NCBI RefSeq assembly: GCF_023101085.1
Contig: NZ_CP064703.1
Coordinates: 1,426,001 to 1,490,000, forward strand
Source: Bradyrhizobium sp. 170
GTDB taxonomy: Bacteria > Pseudomonadota > Alphaproteobacteria > Rhizobiales > Xanthobacteraceae
DNA length: 64,000 nucleotides
Direction: 5' to 3'
Position 1 is the stretch's first letter. Each line of letters starts with the position of its first letter. The notes under the pieces were generated by a model that did not search any database, had not been told where the DNA came from, and saw nothing but the letters and a program-made list of their open reading frames with translations. This document shows positions 26,609 to 35,150 of this stretch, one piece after another. A program made the position numbers and the translations under genes.

Positions 26609-28743
26609 GATCGACCCTCGTCTGTCGTACGACGGGAAATGCTGGGCGCACCGAGAAAGGAATCGCTGCCGAGACGGCGGGGCTCGTCACGGCGAGGAAC
26701 CGGCGTGACGGTGCCGCGCCCGAGCCGCATCTCGCCGAGCCTGGTTGTCGCGGACGGATAGCGGGCGATGACGGCGTCGAAGCCGATCGCGGCCTGAATC
26801 CCGATCCGCATCCGCGGCGCGACATAGACGATCCGCGCGGCGGCGTGGGCCGGTCGAAACTGGTCGACGAACCGCAGGATCGCGCCGCGCTCGGCCGGCT
26901 CGCGGCCATAGCGGGCCGGCAGGAACAGGCTGAACTTCCAGGCGGTGACGTAAAACGGATCGCGCAGGGAATCGTGGACGGAATCGAGCCGGCTCGCGCC
27001 GACACGCGCGCCGCGATCCAGTTCGACCTTGTCCAGGATGCCCGAGCCCCAAAGCACCGCCGCGTCGCCAAGCCGGCCTGCGCCGAGAAACAGCCAGCGC
27101 CGCAGTCGCCAGTGCTCGAGGATCATCATCGGCTGGGCGGATACGGGCGCCGGCGGAAGTCCGCAGCGCGGATGACAACCGCACGGCACGATCCGCTTTT
27201 CGTATCCTGCCTGCTCGCGCCAGCCGAAATAGGCGATCATCGCCTGTCGCAGTCCTTCCGCCGTGCCGCGCAGATAAAGCAGGCGCGCCATCGCCTTGAG
27301 CATCCGGCGCCGCCGCTCGATCGGCCAGCGGCTTTCGAATCTCAGTCCGATCCAGCCGGCGATGAAGCTCAGCATGTCCGCGCCCGGCATGGCCGGAGCC
27401 GCTTCGGGGTCATAGAGCGCGGCGTTGTGGTCGACCTTGCGTTCGATGTCGCGCAGCGGGCGGTCCATGATGGCGACGAAGCGATCGGTGAGGTCCGCCG
27501 AAACGGGATCCTGACGAAATGCCGCCGGCAACATGCGTGCAAGGCTGACGCGCGGAAATTCGATCTCGACCCGGCCGATCCGCGGCGTGGCGTTGCCGGG
27601 CCCGTGCAGCACGAGACGCAGCCATAGATAACGGCCGGGTTGCGCCGATATGAGGATGTCGCTGCCTGGCGAATTCGGCGGCGGCAGCCGCGTCCACGCA
27701 TTCGCAGGCATCGCGAGGACGGTGGCATCGCTGAGCGGCGCATCGGCGGTCAGGCACGACAGATCGATCCGCGTGCCGGAGGGCAGAGTGATATCAGGAA
27801 CGATGCGATGCCAGAGGCAGGATTCGATGTGGCTGTCGATCGCCGGCGAGACGAAAGTCCCCTCGCTTTCGAAAGACGGCGTGAGGAGTTCGGCCGATGG
27901 CGCCGGCAGCCGCGTTCCGTTCGGAGCGAAACGGCCCGGGGGATCGCAGTCCGCCAGCAGCAGGCTGCCATCCTTCAGAACCCGCACCGGGCTCGGGTCG
28001 AAACGCGCTGCGAGTTCTTCCACCCGTGCGATCGTCTCAATGATGCTGCCGTCGGGCTCGATCCGGTGGGCCACGCTCTCGCCTTGGCGGACGAACCAGA
28101 CCGCGCCATCGCGGTCGGCAGCCATCGCCGCCAGCGGACCGATGGCGGGAATGGTGCCGAGATAGACGCCGGTCAGCGCGAACAGATGGACCGCGCTATT
28201 TGCCGCGTCCGCAACCCAGAGCCGGCCGCAGCTTTGCGCCATCAATCCCGGCTGCCAGGGATTTGCCGCAACGCCCTTCGGCAGGCGCCATTGCGCGCGC
28301 AACACGAGCCCGGCCGGCGCATAGACGAGAACGGCGGGATCGGCGCCGGCATTGCTGATATAAAGCCGCGTTCCGGCGATCAGCACGGCAATCGGCGCGG
28401 CAAGCGCCAGCCGGTTTGAGGGCAGGCACGGCACGGCGGCAAAAGCACAAAGGCAGGGCTCGAATATGAGGATCTGTTTCGCGGTGCTATCGAGCAGCAC
28501 ATGCCGCAGATCCGGTGCCGGCGTGAACGTCTTCGGCGGAATGAGGCCGCCAAGGCTGCCATCGGCCGCGCCCAAATCTGCGCCTCCCGGCTTCGCGGCG
28601 AGCGTGAGAATGCCGTTTGCGGCGCCGGCATCGATCTTGTCGGCGAGCAGTGCGTTCCATCGGTTAGGCGCGCCAAGCGCGGTGAAGCGCGCATCGTTAG
28701 GAGGCTCGACCGGACGCGGCAGGAAGGGCGCGAGGCTGTTCAT
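26605..28743 (-). CDS. eCIS tail protein I/gp7-like baseplate protein with NHL-like N-terminus
   Basis: This 712-residue protein has two parts. Residues 1-270 resemble propeller blades (LRHVLLDSTAKQILIFEP, GRLWVADAANSAVHLFAL). Residues 385-670 match phage tail protein I (P2 gpI, TIGR02242-like): LARMLPAAFRQDPVSADL, FIAGWIGLRFE and YLRGTAEGLRQAMIAYFG. In eCIS this corresponds to the wedge protein of Afp12 position that connects the baseplate to fibres. It overlaps genes at both ends by 4 bp. The propeller-like N-terminus is an addition relative to simple gpI. Confidence 0.78.
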   Translation of the reverse strand: MNSLAPFLPRPVEPPNDARFTALGAPNRWNALLADKIDAGAANGILTLAAKPGGADLGAADGSLGGLIPPKTFTPAPDLRHVLLDSTAKQILIFEPCLCAFAAVPCLPSNRLALAAPIAVLIAGTRLYISNAGADPAVLVYAPAGLVLRAQWRLPKGVAANPWQPGLMAQSCGRLWVADAANSAVHLFALTGVYLGTIPAIGPLAAMAADRDGAVWFVRQGESVAHRIEPDGSIIETIARVEELAARFDPSPVRVLKDGSLLLADCDPPGRFAPNGTRLPAPSAELLTPSFESEGTFVSPAIDSHIESCLWHRIVPDITLPSGTRIDLSCLTADAPLSDATVLAMPANAWTRLPPPNSPGSDILISAQPGRYLWLRLVLHGPGNATPRIGRVEIEFPRVSLARMLPAAFRQDPVSADLTDRFVAIMDRPLRDIERKVDHNAALYDPEAAPAMPGADMLSFIAGWIGLRFESRWPIERRRRMLKAMARLLYLRGTAEGLRQAMIAYFGWREQAGYEKRIVPCGCHPRCGLPPAPVSAQPMMILEHWRLRRWLFLGAGRLGDAAVLWGSGILDKVELDRGARVGASRLDSVHDSLRDPFYVTAWKFSLFLPARYGREPAERGAILRFVDQFRPAHAAARIVYVAPRMRIGIQAAIGFDAVIARYPSATTRLGEMRLGRGTVTPVPRRDEPRRLGSDSFLGAPSISRRTTDEGRS

Positions 28744-30713
28744 GGCCCATCTCCCGCGTCGGCTTCATTCGTGACTTCGACCGTGATGTCGACGAGCTCG
28801 ATCAGCGAGGTCGGGCCGATCGTCGCGGACTTGCACGGCTCGATTTCGATTCCTTCCAGCGTCAAGGCAATGTCGTCGAGACGCTGGACGCCGGGAACGG
28901 CGATGGCCTGATACAGTTCGCCGTAATGCACCGGTCCGCCGAACGGCCAGCCGGTGCTGCGCACGCCGCCGGTCAGCGGGTGCAGGAAGGCCCGCGCGGC
29001 GTTCTCGATCGCCTGCTTGACTTCCGCCGGGTCGGCGCTCGGTTCGGCCACGGCTGTGATCGCGAGCGCGAGCCTGGCGTAATCAGGACCGGTGACGTAG
29101 AGCTCGGTACCGATCAGGCGATACTTCTGCAGATTGGCGCACACCGCGAGGCGCAGGGCTTCGCTCGGCCGCGGCGCGGGCGCATCGCTGTCCGGCACGA
29201 TCACCAGCGTGACCACGCCCGGAACTTCAATTCCCGGGAATTGCGGATGGGCGAGCGCAAATGTCTTGGCGCGCCGGACCGGGCCTGCGTCCTTTGCGAA
29301 TTGCTCGAAATCCTCTGACGTCACGGCGCGATCGCGCGCCTTGAGCGAGCGCGGGGCACGCTCGATGATCTCGTCGATGGTTTCTTCATCGGCGCCGCCG
29401 GCCGAAGCCACCGGATTGGTGACCGCGCCGGCATCGAGTCCCGGCAGCACGTTCATCAGCACGGAGATCTGGCCTGCGGGGAGATTTCCGCGCTGGCCGC
29501 CGCCGAAGCGATAAATCCTTGCCCTTATGTTGGCGCGTGCAAGCAGGCGGTTGGCGGCCGGGATGCGCCCGCCGATCAGCGCCTGTTCGGAGCCGAACCG
29601 CACCTCGCCATTGGCGCGGTCCAGCACGTAGACCTTGGCTCGGGCATCGACGCCATAGAAATCCTCGACCTCGGTCCAGGCGGTGAAACCCGCATCGTCG
29701 CCTTCATCGACCTCGATCACGAGAGAGCCTTCGAGAACCGGCACATTCGCCAGACGGAAAACCTGATCGGGCGAACCGTCGCTGCCGCCGAGGATTTCAT
29801 ATTCCAGCGTCTCCGCCTGCAACGCCGGCACCGCGTTGAGCGCGACATAGGTGAGCCGCGGCGGCTGGTCATAATCGGCGAGTACAAGACGCGCGCGAGT
29901 GTAGAAGAGTTTTGTGGTCACCGATCCGAACGCCGCGCGCGGCATCGATCCGGCCTTCGGCAGGCGCACGCGGATAGTGCCTGTGCGGGTGAACCCGTTG
30001 GTGTCGTCGGACAATGTCGTCATCGGCAGCCAGGACAGGCCGGACCAGGCTTCGAAGGCGATTTTGCCGGGACGATAAATCGTGCTGTCGCCGCATTGCG
30101 TGACGCCGCCGGTCGCGGATGCCGCCGCGAACACGCCGATGCTCAGTTCGGCATCTCCCGGTAGCGCAACATTGCTGTCGAGCCCGAACATCAGGCTTGC
30201 GCCTTCCGCGGCGAGGTCGCCGAACGGCGCAAACCCCGCGCCTGAGGGCATGTTGACCGGGGTGCGATCGAAGATCGAGAAGCCGTCATTGACCTGCAGC
30301 GCCGCAAGCCGCGCATTGATCGCGGTGAACGCGCGGCTGGTCTCGAAGACGATCGGACCCTTGTCGTCGGGCTCGGCGCTCGACACCGCGGTTCGTGCCG
30401 GCACGATCACGCTCTGGCCGCCGAAGGTCGCCTGCACCGGAATGACGATGACCGTCGAAGCCGGTAGTGCCGGCTTCAGCTCGATGCCGACGAGTTCAAG
30501 GAATTTCAGATAGTGCAGTTCGCTCACCCGTCCGAGCCGGTAGAGCAACAGATCGGTCATCCAGGCGTTGAGTTCGATCAGCGCGAACGCCGGATCGCCC
30601 GGGTTGAAATCGGTCAGTTCGGACGTATAGCGCGGTACGCGGGCGCGGGCTTCCTCGACGAGGTCGTCGAAATTTCGGTTGTCGAGCCTTGGCACATAAT
30701 CCGCGAGAGGCAT
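28740..30713 (-). CDS. eCIS baseplate J-like protein (Afp11-like)
   Basis: This 657-residue protein begins MPLADYVPRLDNRNFDDLVEEARARVPRY with many charged helices, and FNPGDPAFALIELNAWMTD follows at residues 38-56. These openings are characteristic of putative baseplate assembly proteins of the gpJ/gp6 class. The C-terminal half contains TSEDFEQFAKDAG and later PVHYGELYQAIAVPGVQRL, both conserved in the J family. It should build the baseplate wedge with the gp25-like and gpI-like neighbours (overlap of 4 bp, gap of 2 bp). Confidence 0.88.
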   Translation of the reverse strand: MPLADYVPRLDNRNFDDLVEEARARVPRYTSELTDFNPGDPAFALIELNAWMTDLLLYRLGRVSELHYLKFLELVGIELKPALPASTVIVIPVQATFGGQSVIVPARTAVSSAEPDDKGPIVFETSRAFTAINARLAALQVNDGFSIFDRTPVNMPSGAGFAPFGDLAAEGASLMFGLDSNVALPGDAELSIGVFAAASATGGVTQCGDSTIYRPGKIAFEAWSGLSWLPMTTLSDDTNGFTRTGTIRVRLPKAGSMPRAAFGSVTTKLFYTRARLVLADYDQPPRLTYVALNAVPALQAETLEYEILGGSDGSPDQVFRLANVPVLEGSLVIEVDEGDDAGFTAWTEVEDFYGVDARAKVYVLDRANGEVRFGSEQALIGGRIPAANRLLARANIRARIYRFGGGQRGNLPAGQISVLMNVLPGLDAGAVTNPVASAGGADEETIDEIIERAPRSLKARDRAVTSEDFEQFAKDAGPVRRAKTFALAHPQFPGIEVPGVVTLVIVPDSDAPAPRPSEALRLAVCANLQKYRLIGTELYVTGPDYARLALAITAVAEPSADPAEVKQAIENAARAFLHPLTGGVRSTGWPFGGPVHYGELYQAIAVPGVQRLDDIALTLEGIEIEPCKSATIGPTSLIELVDITVEVTNEADAGDGP

Positions 30714-30715
30714 GA

Positions 30716-31138
30716 TCAGATTCCCTCCCGGATGAAGAACGGATAGACGAGATTGGCGATCGTGTTGTTGCCATGCACGCGGTAATCGACCCGGATCACG
30801 ACCAGCGAAGGATGGGAAATGTCCTGCTCGGCATTGACGTCGAGCACGACGATCCTCGGTTCCTGATCGGCGAGCGCGTGGTGCACCGCCTCGGTGATAC
30901 GAACGACGTTCGACGGGTCGTTCGGCGCGAACACCATGTCGTGGATGGCGCAGCCGAGATCCTGCCGCATCACCCGCTCGCCCGGCGCGGTCGACAGGAT
31001 CAGCGCAATCGACTGCTCGACCTTGGCCTCGCCCGAGGCGCGCGCCAGACGGCCATTGGCCCCGATGGCGAGCGGAAAAGCCAAACCCTTGCCGAGATAG
31101 GCGCGGGCGGGCGGGAGCGGGCGCGCGAGGAGGCTCAT
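30716..31138 (-). CDS. gp25-like baseplate protein (Afp9-like)
   Basis: This 140-residue protein starts at MSLLARPLPPARAYLG (ATG 31136-31138), overlapping the preceding gene by 4 bp. The core IALILSTAPGERVMRQDLGC, then VFAPNDPSNVVRITEAV and a final beta-rich stretch, are diagnostic of the GPW/gp25 family. Gp25 nucleates sheath polymerisation at the baseplate through its EPR-like core. Here the equivalent phrase is QEPRIVVLDV (near residues 90-99). Confidence 0.9.
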   Translation of the reverse strand: MSLLARPLPPARAYLGKGLAFPLAIGANGRLARASGEAKVEQSIALILSTAPGERVMRQDLGCAIHDMVFAPNDPSNVVRITEAVHHALADQEPRIVVLDVNAEQDISHPSLVVIRVDYRVHGNNTIANLVYPFFIREGI

Positions 31139-31905
31139 ACCGGGATAGCCTCCGCCGCGGTTTCGATGGCGCCCAGCACCGTGTCCAGCGTCTCGAGCAC
31201 CTGCTTCAGCGCGTCGATATCCGTATCCGAGCCGATGGCGGGCAATGCGATTTCCGGAATGCCGCCGATAATGAAGAACGGCTTCGCGAGGTCGAGCAGG
31301 ACTTGGATCGGTTCGATCGCCTGCATCTGACCGGCGGCAGCGAGTTCGGCGTTCTCCTTGGCGCAGTTGAGCTGGGCCAGCAGCTCGTCGTTGCCGTTCT
31401 GGCGCGCGGTCGCGAGCTGCAGCTCGAGCCCGTCCATGATCTCGACGATGCTTTTCAGCGCCTCGACGATGCAGCGCAGGATCCGCGCGATCATCAGCAG
31501 CAGATCCTTGATGAAGGGAAGGATGCCGAGCGGCGGTGTCGTGACCTTTGCGATGCAGCCTGCGACGTCCTTCGCGGCATCGAGCAGCTTGTCGATGCTC
31601 GACGGCACCGACAGCGGATTGTCCTTGAATGACTTGATCGCGTCGATGATCGCGCCGATGAACTTCAGCACGTTCATCAGGCATTCGATCGAGGCCATGA
31701 TCGGCGCGATCTGCAGCGCAAGGTTGAAGGTCAGCGAGCAGGTGCTCGGCAGGCCCTTGGTGATGTCGGGGATCGGCTTGATGGTACCGCCGAGCGGCAG
31801 GCGGAGCTGCACCTTCTTGGCGGAAGGCAACTGCATGTCGAGGCATTTGGGCGCCGCGAGGGCCTTGGTGATGCTTTCGGGGAGGGGGACGTCGATGTTG
31901 GCCAT
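31135..31905 (-). CDS. eCIS-associated helical protein of unknown function
   Basis: This 256-residue protein starts MANIDVPLPESITKAL. It is strongly helical with long amphipathic and hydrophobic stretches (LLLMIARILRCIVEALKSIV) and a mid coiled coil around 160-190. No known domain is recognised. It sits between the gpV-like spike and gp25, where other eCIS loci often carry a PAAR-type spike tip, but it lacks the PAAR pattern. It could be an inner-baseplate or hub-associated component. It overlaps the gp25 gene by 4 bp. Confidence 0.6.
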   Translation of the reverse strand: MANIDVPLPESITKALAAPKCLDMQLPSAKKVQLRLPLGGTIKPIPDITKGLPSTCSLTFNLALQIAPIMASIECLMNVLKFIGAIIDAIKSFKDNPLSVPSSIDKLLDAAKDVAGCIAKVTTPPLGILPFIKDLLLMIARILRCIVEALKSIVEIMDGLELQLATARQNGNDELLAQLNCAKENAELAAAGQMQAIEPIQVLLDLAKPFFIIGGIPEIALPAIGSDTDIDALKQVLETLDTVLGAIETAAEAIPV

Positions 31906-31912
31906 GACGTCC

Positions 31913-32434
31913 TCAAACCGGTTGCTTGTACTGGATGACGGGCCTGGTCCAGCCCGGGCCGCTCAGCACGATCTGCGGCGCGGAGAGTTCGAGCACGGCG
32001 GTCGATTCGATCCGCACATATCCGTTCGACATCGTGATCTTGTTGCCGTGGCCGTCCTGGATGATCAGCGCGCCCTTGTCGCCGCCGTTCACCGTCGAAT
32101 CGACGAAGCTGATGCTGTGCCCGTTGAGCGATTGCATCATCCGCTGCCTCGGGTCGGTGGCCGGCGCGAGATGACGCGGATTGTAGGCGGCGCCGAGCAC
32201 CATCGGCCGGCTGAACTCGCCGTGCAGGAAGCCGACGATGACTTCGTCGTCTCTCTCCGGCATGAAGAACACGCCGCGGTTCGGCCCGGCGCCGTTCTGC
32301 AGGAACGAAACCCATTCGGTGATGTAGCTGGCTTCGAGCCATGGAAAGCGCAGCTTCACATAGCCTGCGTTCTCGTCCTTGCCGACTTCCTCGACGATGC
32401 CAATGGCAATGCCTTGCATGTCTCCGGGACGCAT
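31913..32434 (-). CDS. Baseplate assembly protein V-like spike subunit
   Basis: This 173-residue protein starts at MRPGDMQGIAIG (ATG 32432-32434), forming a TGATG overlap with the gpD-like gene. It has an OB-fold like gpV/gp5 (IVEEVGKDENAGYVKLRFPW, then FFMPERDDEVIVGFLHGEF) and a repetitive beta C-terminus (GALIIQDGHGNKITMSNG), as in the spike helix. With the gpD-like partner it makes a two-gene version of a VgrG spike, whereas Afp8 is one fused chain. Confidence 0.87.
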   Translation of the reverse strand: MRPGDMQGIAIGIVEEVGKDENAGYVKLRFPWLEASYITEWVSFLQNGAGPNRGVFFMPERDDEVIVGFLHGEFSRPMVLGAAYNPRHLAPATDPRQRMMQSLNGHSISFVDSTVNGGDKGALIIQDGHGNKITMSNGYVRIESTAVLELSAPQIVLSGPGWTRPVIQYKQPV

Positions 32435-33654
32435 CACGATACTCCCGCCGGAAAATGCTCGCGCCGGCACTCGAAACGGGTGAGGTAACCGCCCTCTCCG
32501 AGCGTGTGGTCGGTCCTGGTCAGGAGATACTGACCGGAGAACCGGCCGCCGAGGCCTGTGATCTCAATCCGCCGCCCGGCCCGAAGATCGGGCATGCCGA
32601 TCGTCGTACCGCGCGCCTTGATCATGTTGGCGTTGCGATCGCGCATGATCGCGATCGCGCGTTCCCGCGCTTCGGCGGGAGACGCCACCGGCAGGTCGAC
32701 GACGATGTCCTCGCGCGGCTCGATCCGCTCGATCACCTTGGCAAGGTCCGGATTCTGCGCCTTGAGCTTGGGAGAATCGAAGGCGATCTTTTCCTCGATC
32801 GCCTTCTGCCGCTTGCGGTCCCAGCCGCGCACCGTGACCGATTTGATCTGGTTTGCGGTGGTGAGGGCCGGCTTGAAATCGACCAGCGTCGCGCCCCAGC
32901 GCAGCGAGATATCGACCGGCTCGGGCGCACGCGCAGGCCGTCCAAACCAGAGCCGCTCTTCGGTCGATCCGTCCGGCTTTTCCTTGAGCCGCAGTTCGAC
33001 CTCGTAGCCATACTGGCGGGCGAGATTGAGCAGGAAGTCGATGTCGTGTTGCGCGGCCTGCGCGATATAGGGGATCGGGTCCTCGTTCGAGGCCGCGCCG
33101 GGATCGACATCGACGGGAAGCGGGAAGCGCTTGGCATTGCCGTCGCGAAGTTCGGCGATGCCGGCCGCGATCTCGCTTGGCTTCTTGTTGGGCCACGCGC
33201 TCGAATAGGGCTTGCGGCGCAGCCGCTGCAGAACGTTGAGCGCCGACGCCGTCAGCGTCGGCTTGCCCGAGGATGGGAAGATCGGTTCGACGGTGGCAAA
33301 TCGCCCGCGCATCATCTGGCGAAGCTTGCCGGCATAGCCGAGATAAAGTTCGGCGGTCTTGGCGCTCGGCTCGAAAATCGTGAACAGATGGCGAGAGGCA
33401 TTTGGATCGGCGGCGTCCGCTTCGCTTTCCGAGCCGTGAAACTTGAACTGACGTTTGTTGTCGTCCCAGTTCGAGACCGTGACGTCGAAGCGATCGATCT
33501 CCGTCAGGCTGTCGGTATAGGTCACCTCGACCACGTCGCGAACGACGTCATGCGGCAGGCCGACGCCTTCGACGCGGATCTCGAAGGCCGGGGCGAACAT
33601 GTCGCCATAGCCACGGCTGTCGGCAACATCGGCCAGTGGGGTGAACGCACTCAT
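32434..33654 (-). CDS. Late control protein D-like spike hub (gp27-like)
   Basis: This 406-residue protein starts at MSAFTPLADVADSRGYG (ATG 33652-33654), overlapping the LysM gene by 4 bp. The longer opening upstream is poor sequence. Features typical of the phage D/gp27 hub are FDVTVSNWDDNKRQFKF, TASALNVLQRLRRK and AAQHDIDFLLNLARQYGYEV. It forms the trimeric hub to which the gpV-like needle base attaches. The gene pair replaces a single VgrG-like gene. Confidence 0.87.
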   Translation of the reverse strand: MSAFTPLADVADSRGYGDMFAPAFEIRVEGVGLPHDVVRDVVEVTYTDSLTEIDRFDVTVSNWDDNKRQFKFHGSESEADAADPNASRHLFTIFEPSAKTAELYLGYAGKLRQMMRGRFATVEPIFPSSGKPTLTASALNVLQRLRRKPYSSAWPNKKPSEIAAGIAELRDGNAKRFPLPVDVDPGAASNEDPIPYIAQAAQHDIDFLLNLARQYGYEVELRLKEKPDGSTEERLWFGRPARAPEPVDISLRWGATLVDFKPALTTANQIKSVTVRGWDRKRQKAIEEKIAFDSPKLKAQNPDLAKVIERIEPREDIVVDLPVASPAEARERAIAIMRDRNANMIKARGTTIGMPDLRAGRRIEITGLGGRFSGQYLLTRTDHTLGEGGYLTRFECRREHFPAGVS

Positions 33655-34364
33655 GATGCGCCTCCCGAAACCGGGACCGAGGGCAGCACGAGACGTTTGC
33701 CGGGCTGCAGCCGTCGCGGATCGCCGATCCGGTTGGCGTCGGCGATGCGGCGCCATTCGCTCGACTTGCCGTATTGCGTGACTGCGAGCCGGGCAAGCGT
33801 TTCGTCACGCCTGAGAACGTGGCCGTGGGTGCGGTCGGGGGAAGCGAGCTTGAGGTCGCGAAGCTGGTCGCGCAGCGGAAAATACTCGCGCAAGGTCAGG
33901 TGCAGCTTGGCCCGCAGCGGCACGCCGAAGCGCGAGAAGAACGTAAAATTCTGCCGGACGCTGACCACGACTCCGCGAAATGAATTCCGCGCCTGGCCCT
34001 TGACCTGGGAGGGAACGCTGCTGGTCGGGAAGCCTTTGCCCCAGCGGAAGATTACGGTCGGTGGCACGTGCAGTTCCGGGTCGATGAGCAAGGCGGCAAA
34101 TATCGGGTCCGTCAGCGTCGTCACCGCCGTGCTCTTCTGGCCCGTGCCCTGGTCGGAAGTATCGAAGAAGAGGTCCGCGGTGAGGACAGCCGCTTGACCG
34201 CGCACGAATTGCTGGATCGGCGCAGCAAGGCCGGGAATGCCGATCTCGGCCAGTTGCGCTGATTTTTCGATCTGCAGTTCCGTCGGATTGAACTGGCACG
34301 GAACTGTCGCACTCTCGTTGTGCCAGTTGATCGTCAGCGAAGCCTGTCCCGGAGGTACTTGCAT
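33651..34364 (-). CDS. LysM-domain eCIS baseplate/tube adaptor (Afp7-like)
   Basis: This 237-residue protein starts at MQVPPGQASLTINW (ATG 34362-34364, Shine-Dalgarno GAGGG). The N-terminal part contains CQFNPTELQIEKSA, the conserved phrase of contractile-system LysM proteins. The C-terminus (about 185-230) is a LysM fold: DETLARLAVTQYGKSSEWR and LQPGKRLVLP. In Afp and PVC the equivalent (Afp7) is a baseplate adaptor at the tube-hub junction. It is unlikely to bind peptidoglycan here. Confidence 0.87.
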   Translation of the reverse strand: MQVPPGQASLTINWHNESATVPCQFNPTELQIEKSAQLAEIGIPGLAAPIQQFVRGQAAVLTADLFFDTSDQGTGQKSTAVTTLTDPIFAALLIDPELHVPPTVIFRWGKGFPTSSVPSQVKGQARNSFRGVVVSVRQNFTFFSRFGVPLRAKLHLTLREYFPLRDQLRDLKLASPDRTHGHVLRRDETLARLAVTQYGKSSEWRRIADANRIGDPRRLQPGKRLVLPSVPVSGGAS

Positions 34365-34371
34365 CGTGCCC

Positions 34372-34578
34372 TCACATGTCCGCCGAACGTCCGGCGATGC
34401 CGCCACGTCCGTCGTCCGTGATCTGGGTGTCCGCCGCGCGGCGGCGCTGGCGGATGTCGCGCTCGTCGAGCCCGGCCATGACCGCGCGCACCAGGTTCGC
34501 TACCGTCGCCTCGTCGAGAACCGCGGAGCGATCCGCGACCTTGATGCGGGCGACGACCTCGTCGATGACAACGTCCAT
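34372..34578 (-). CDS. Small eCIS protein (Afp6-like position)
   Basis: This 68-residue protein starts at MDVVIDEVVARIKV (ATG 34576-34578); a GTG two codons earlier is an alternative. It is acidic and helical at the N-terminus and basic in the middle (DERDIRQRRRAADT), with no domain recognised. Small genes sit at this position, between the second tube and the LysM gene, in many eCIS loci. Gaps to the neighbours are 11 bp and 7 bp, so it fits the operon and is probably translated. Confidence 0.7.
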   Translation of the reverse strand: MDVVIDEVVARIKVADRSAVLDEATVANLVRAVMAGLDERDIRQRRRAADTQITDDGRGGIAGRSADM

Positions 34579-34589
34579 GACCACGCCTT

Positions 34590-35150
34590 TCAGAATATCT
34601 TGCCGAGCACGTCGGCGACCGCGCCGCCGATGCTGGTGCCGGCGCTGATGTCGGTGATGCCCTCATGGGCGATTTCAAGCGTCTCCACCGCGACCGCATT
34701 GCGCGTCGCGTCGAAGCTCGGGCCGACCCAGCGCAGCGGCAGGCCGCGCCGGAACGCCCAGGCGCGCCTGGCCTGATGGGAATTGTCATTGAGCGTGATG
34801 ACGCCGTCGCGGCGCTGGCCCTTGCCGTCGAGATAGCCCTTGAACCAGGTCCACAGGTCGCTCTTGTCGAGCGGATCGAGCCTTGCGACCACGCCGCGCT
34901 TCAGCACGATGTTCGACCAACTCACCCGGCCGGGAAATTTGAGCACCGTGCCGTTGAGCCCGCCGGCGGAGTATTCCTCGACCTGCATCCGCATCTCGAG
35001 CCCGCTGGCCTCGCTGAACCCGGCGGTCGCGCGGATGCCGGAGGTCGTGAGCACCATCGTGCCGACCGCGGCGCCATTGCCGCTGTCCGGGCTCGGCAGC
35101 AGCGAGACGGTGAAGTTGAAGCTCATCAACGGGTCGCGGCGCTTGGTCAT
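34590..35150 (-). CDS. eCIS inner-tube protein 2 (gp19/Afp5-like)
   Basis: This 186-residue protein has the tube-protein fold signature: FNFTVSLLPS at the start, FSEASGLEMRMQVEEYSAGG and VLKRGVVARLDPLDKSDLW, then TLEIAHEGI. It is longer than the first tube protein (147 residues) and probably forms the tube-baseplate junction, as Afp5 does. It begins inside the end of the second sheath gene (4 bp overlap). A second start at MSFNFTVS (residue 9) is possible. Confidence 0.87.
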   Translation of the reverse strand: MTKRRDPLMSFNFTVSLLPSPDSGNGAAVGTMVLTTSGIRATAGFSEASGLEMRMQVEEYSAGGLNGTVLKFPGRVSWSNIVLKRGVVARLDPLDKSDLWTWFKGYLDGKGQRRDGVITLNDNSHQARRAWAFRRGLPLRWVGPSFDATRNAVAVETLEIAHEGITDISAGTSIGGAVADVLGKIF

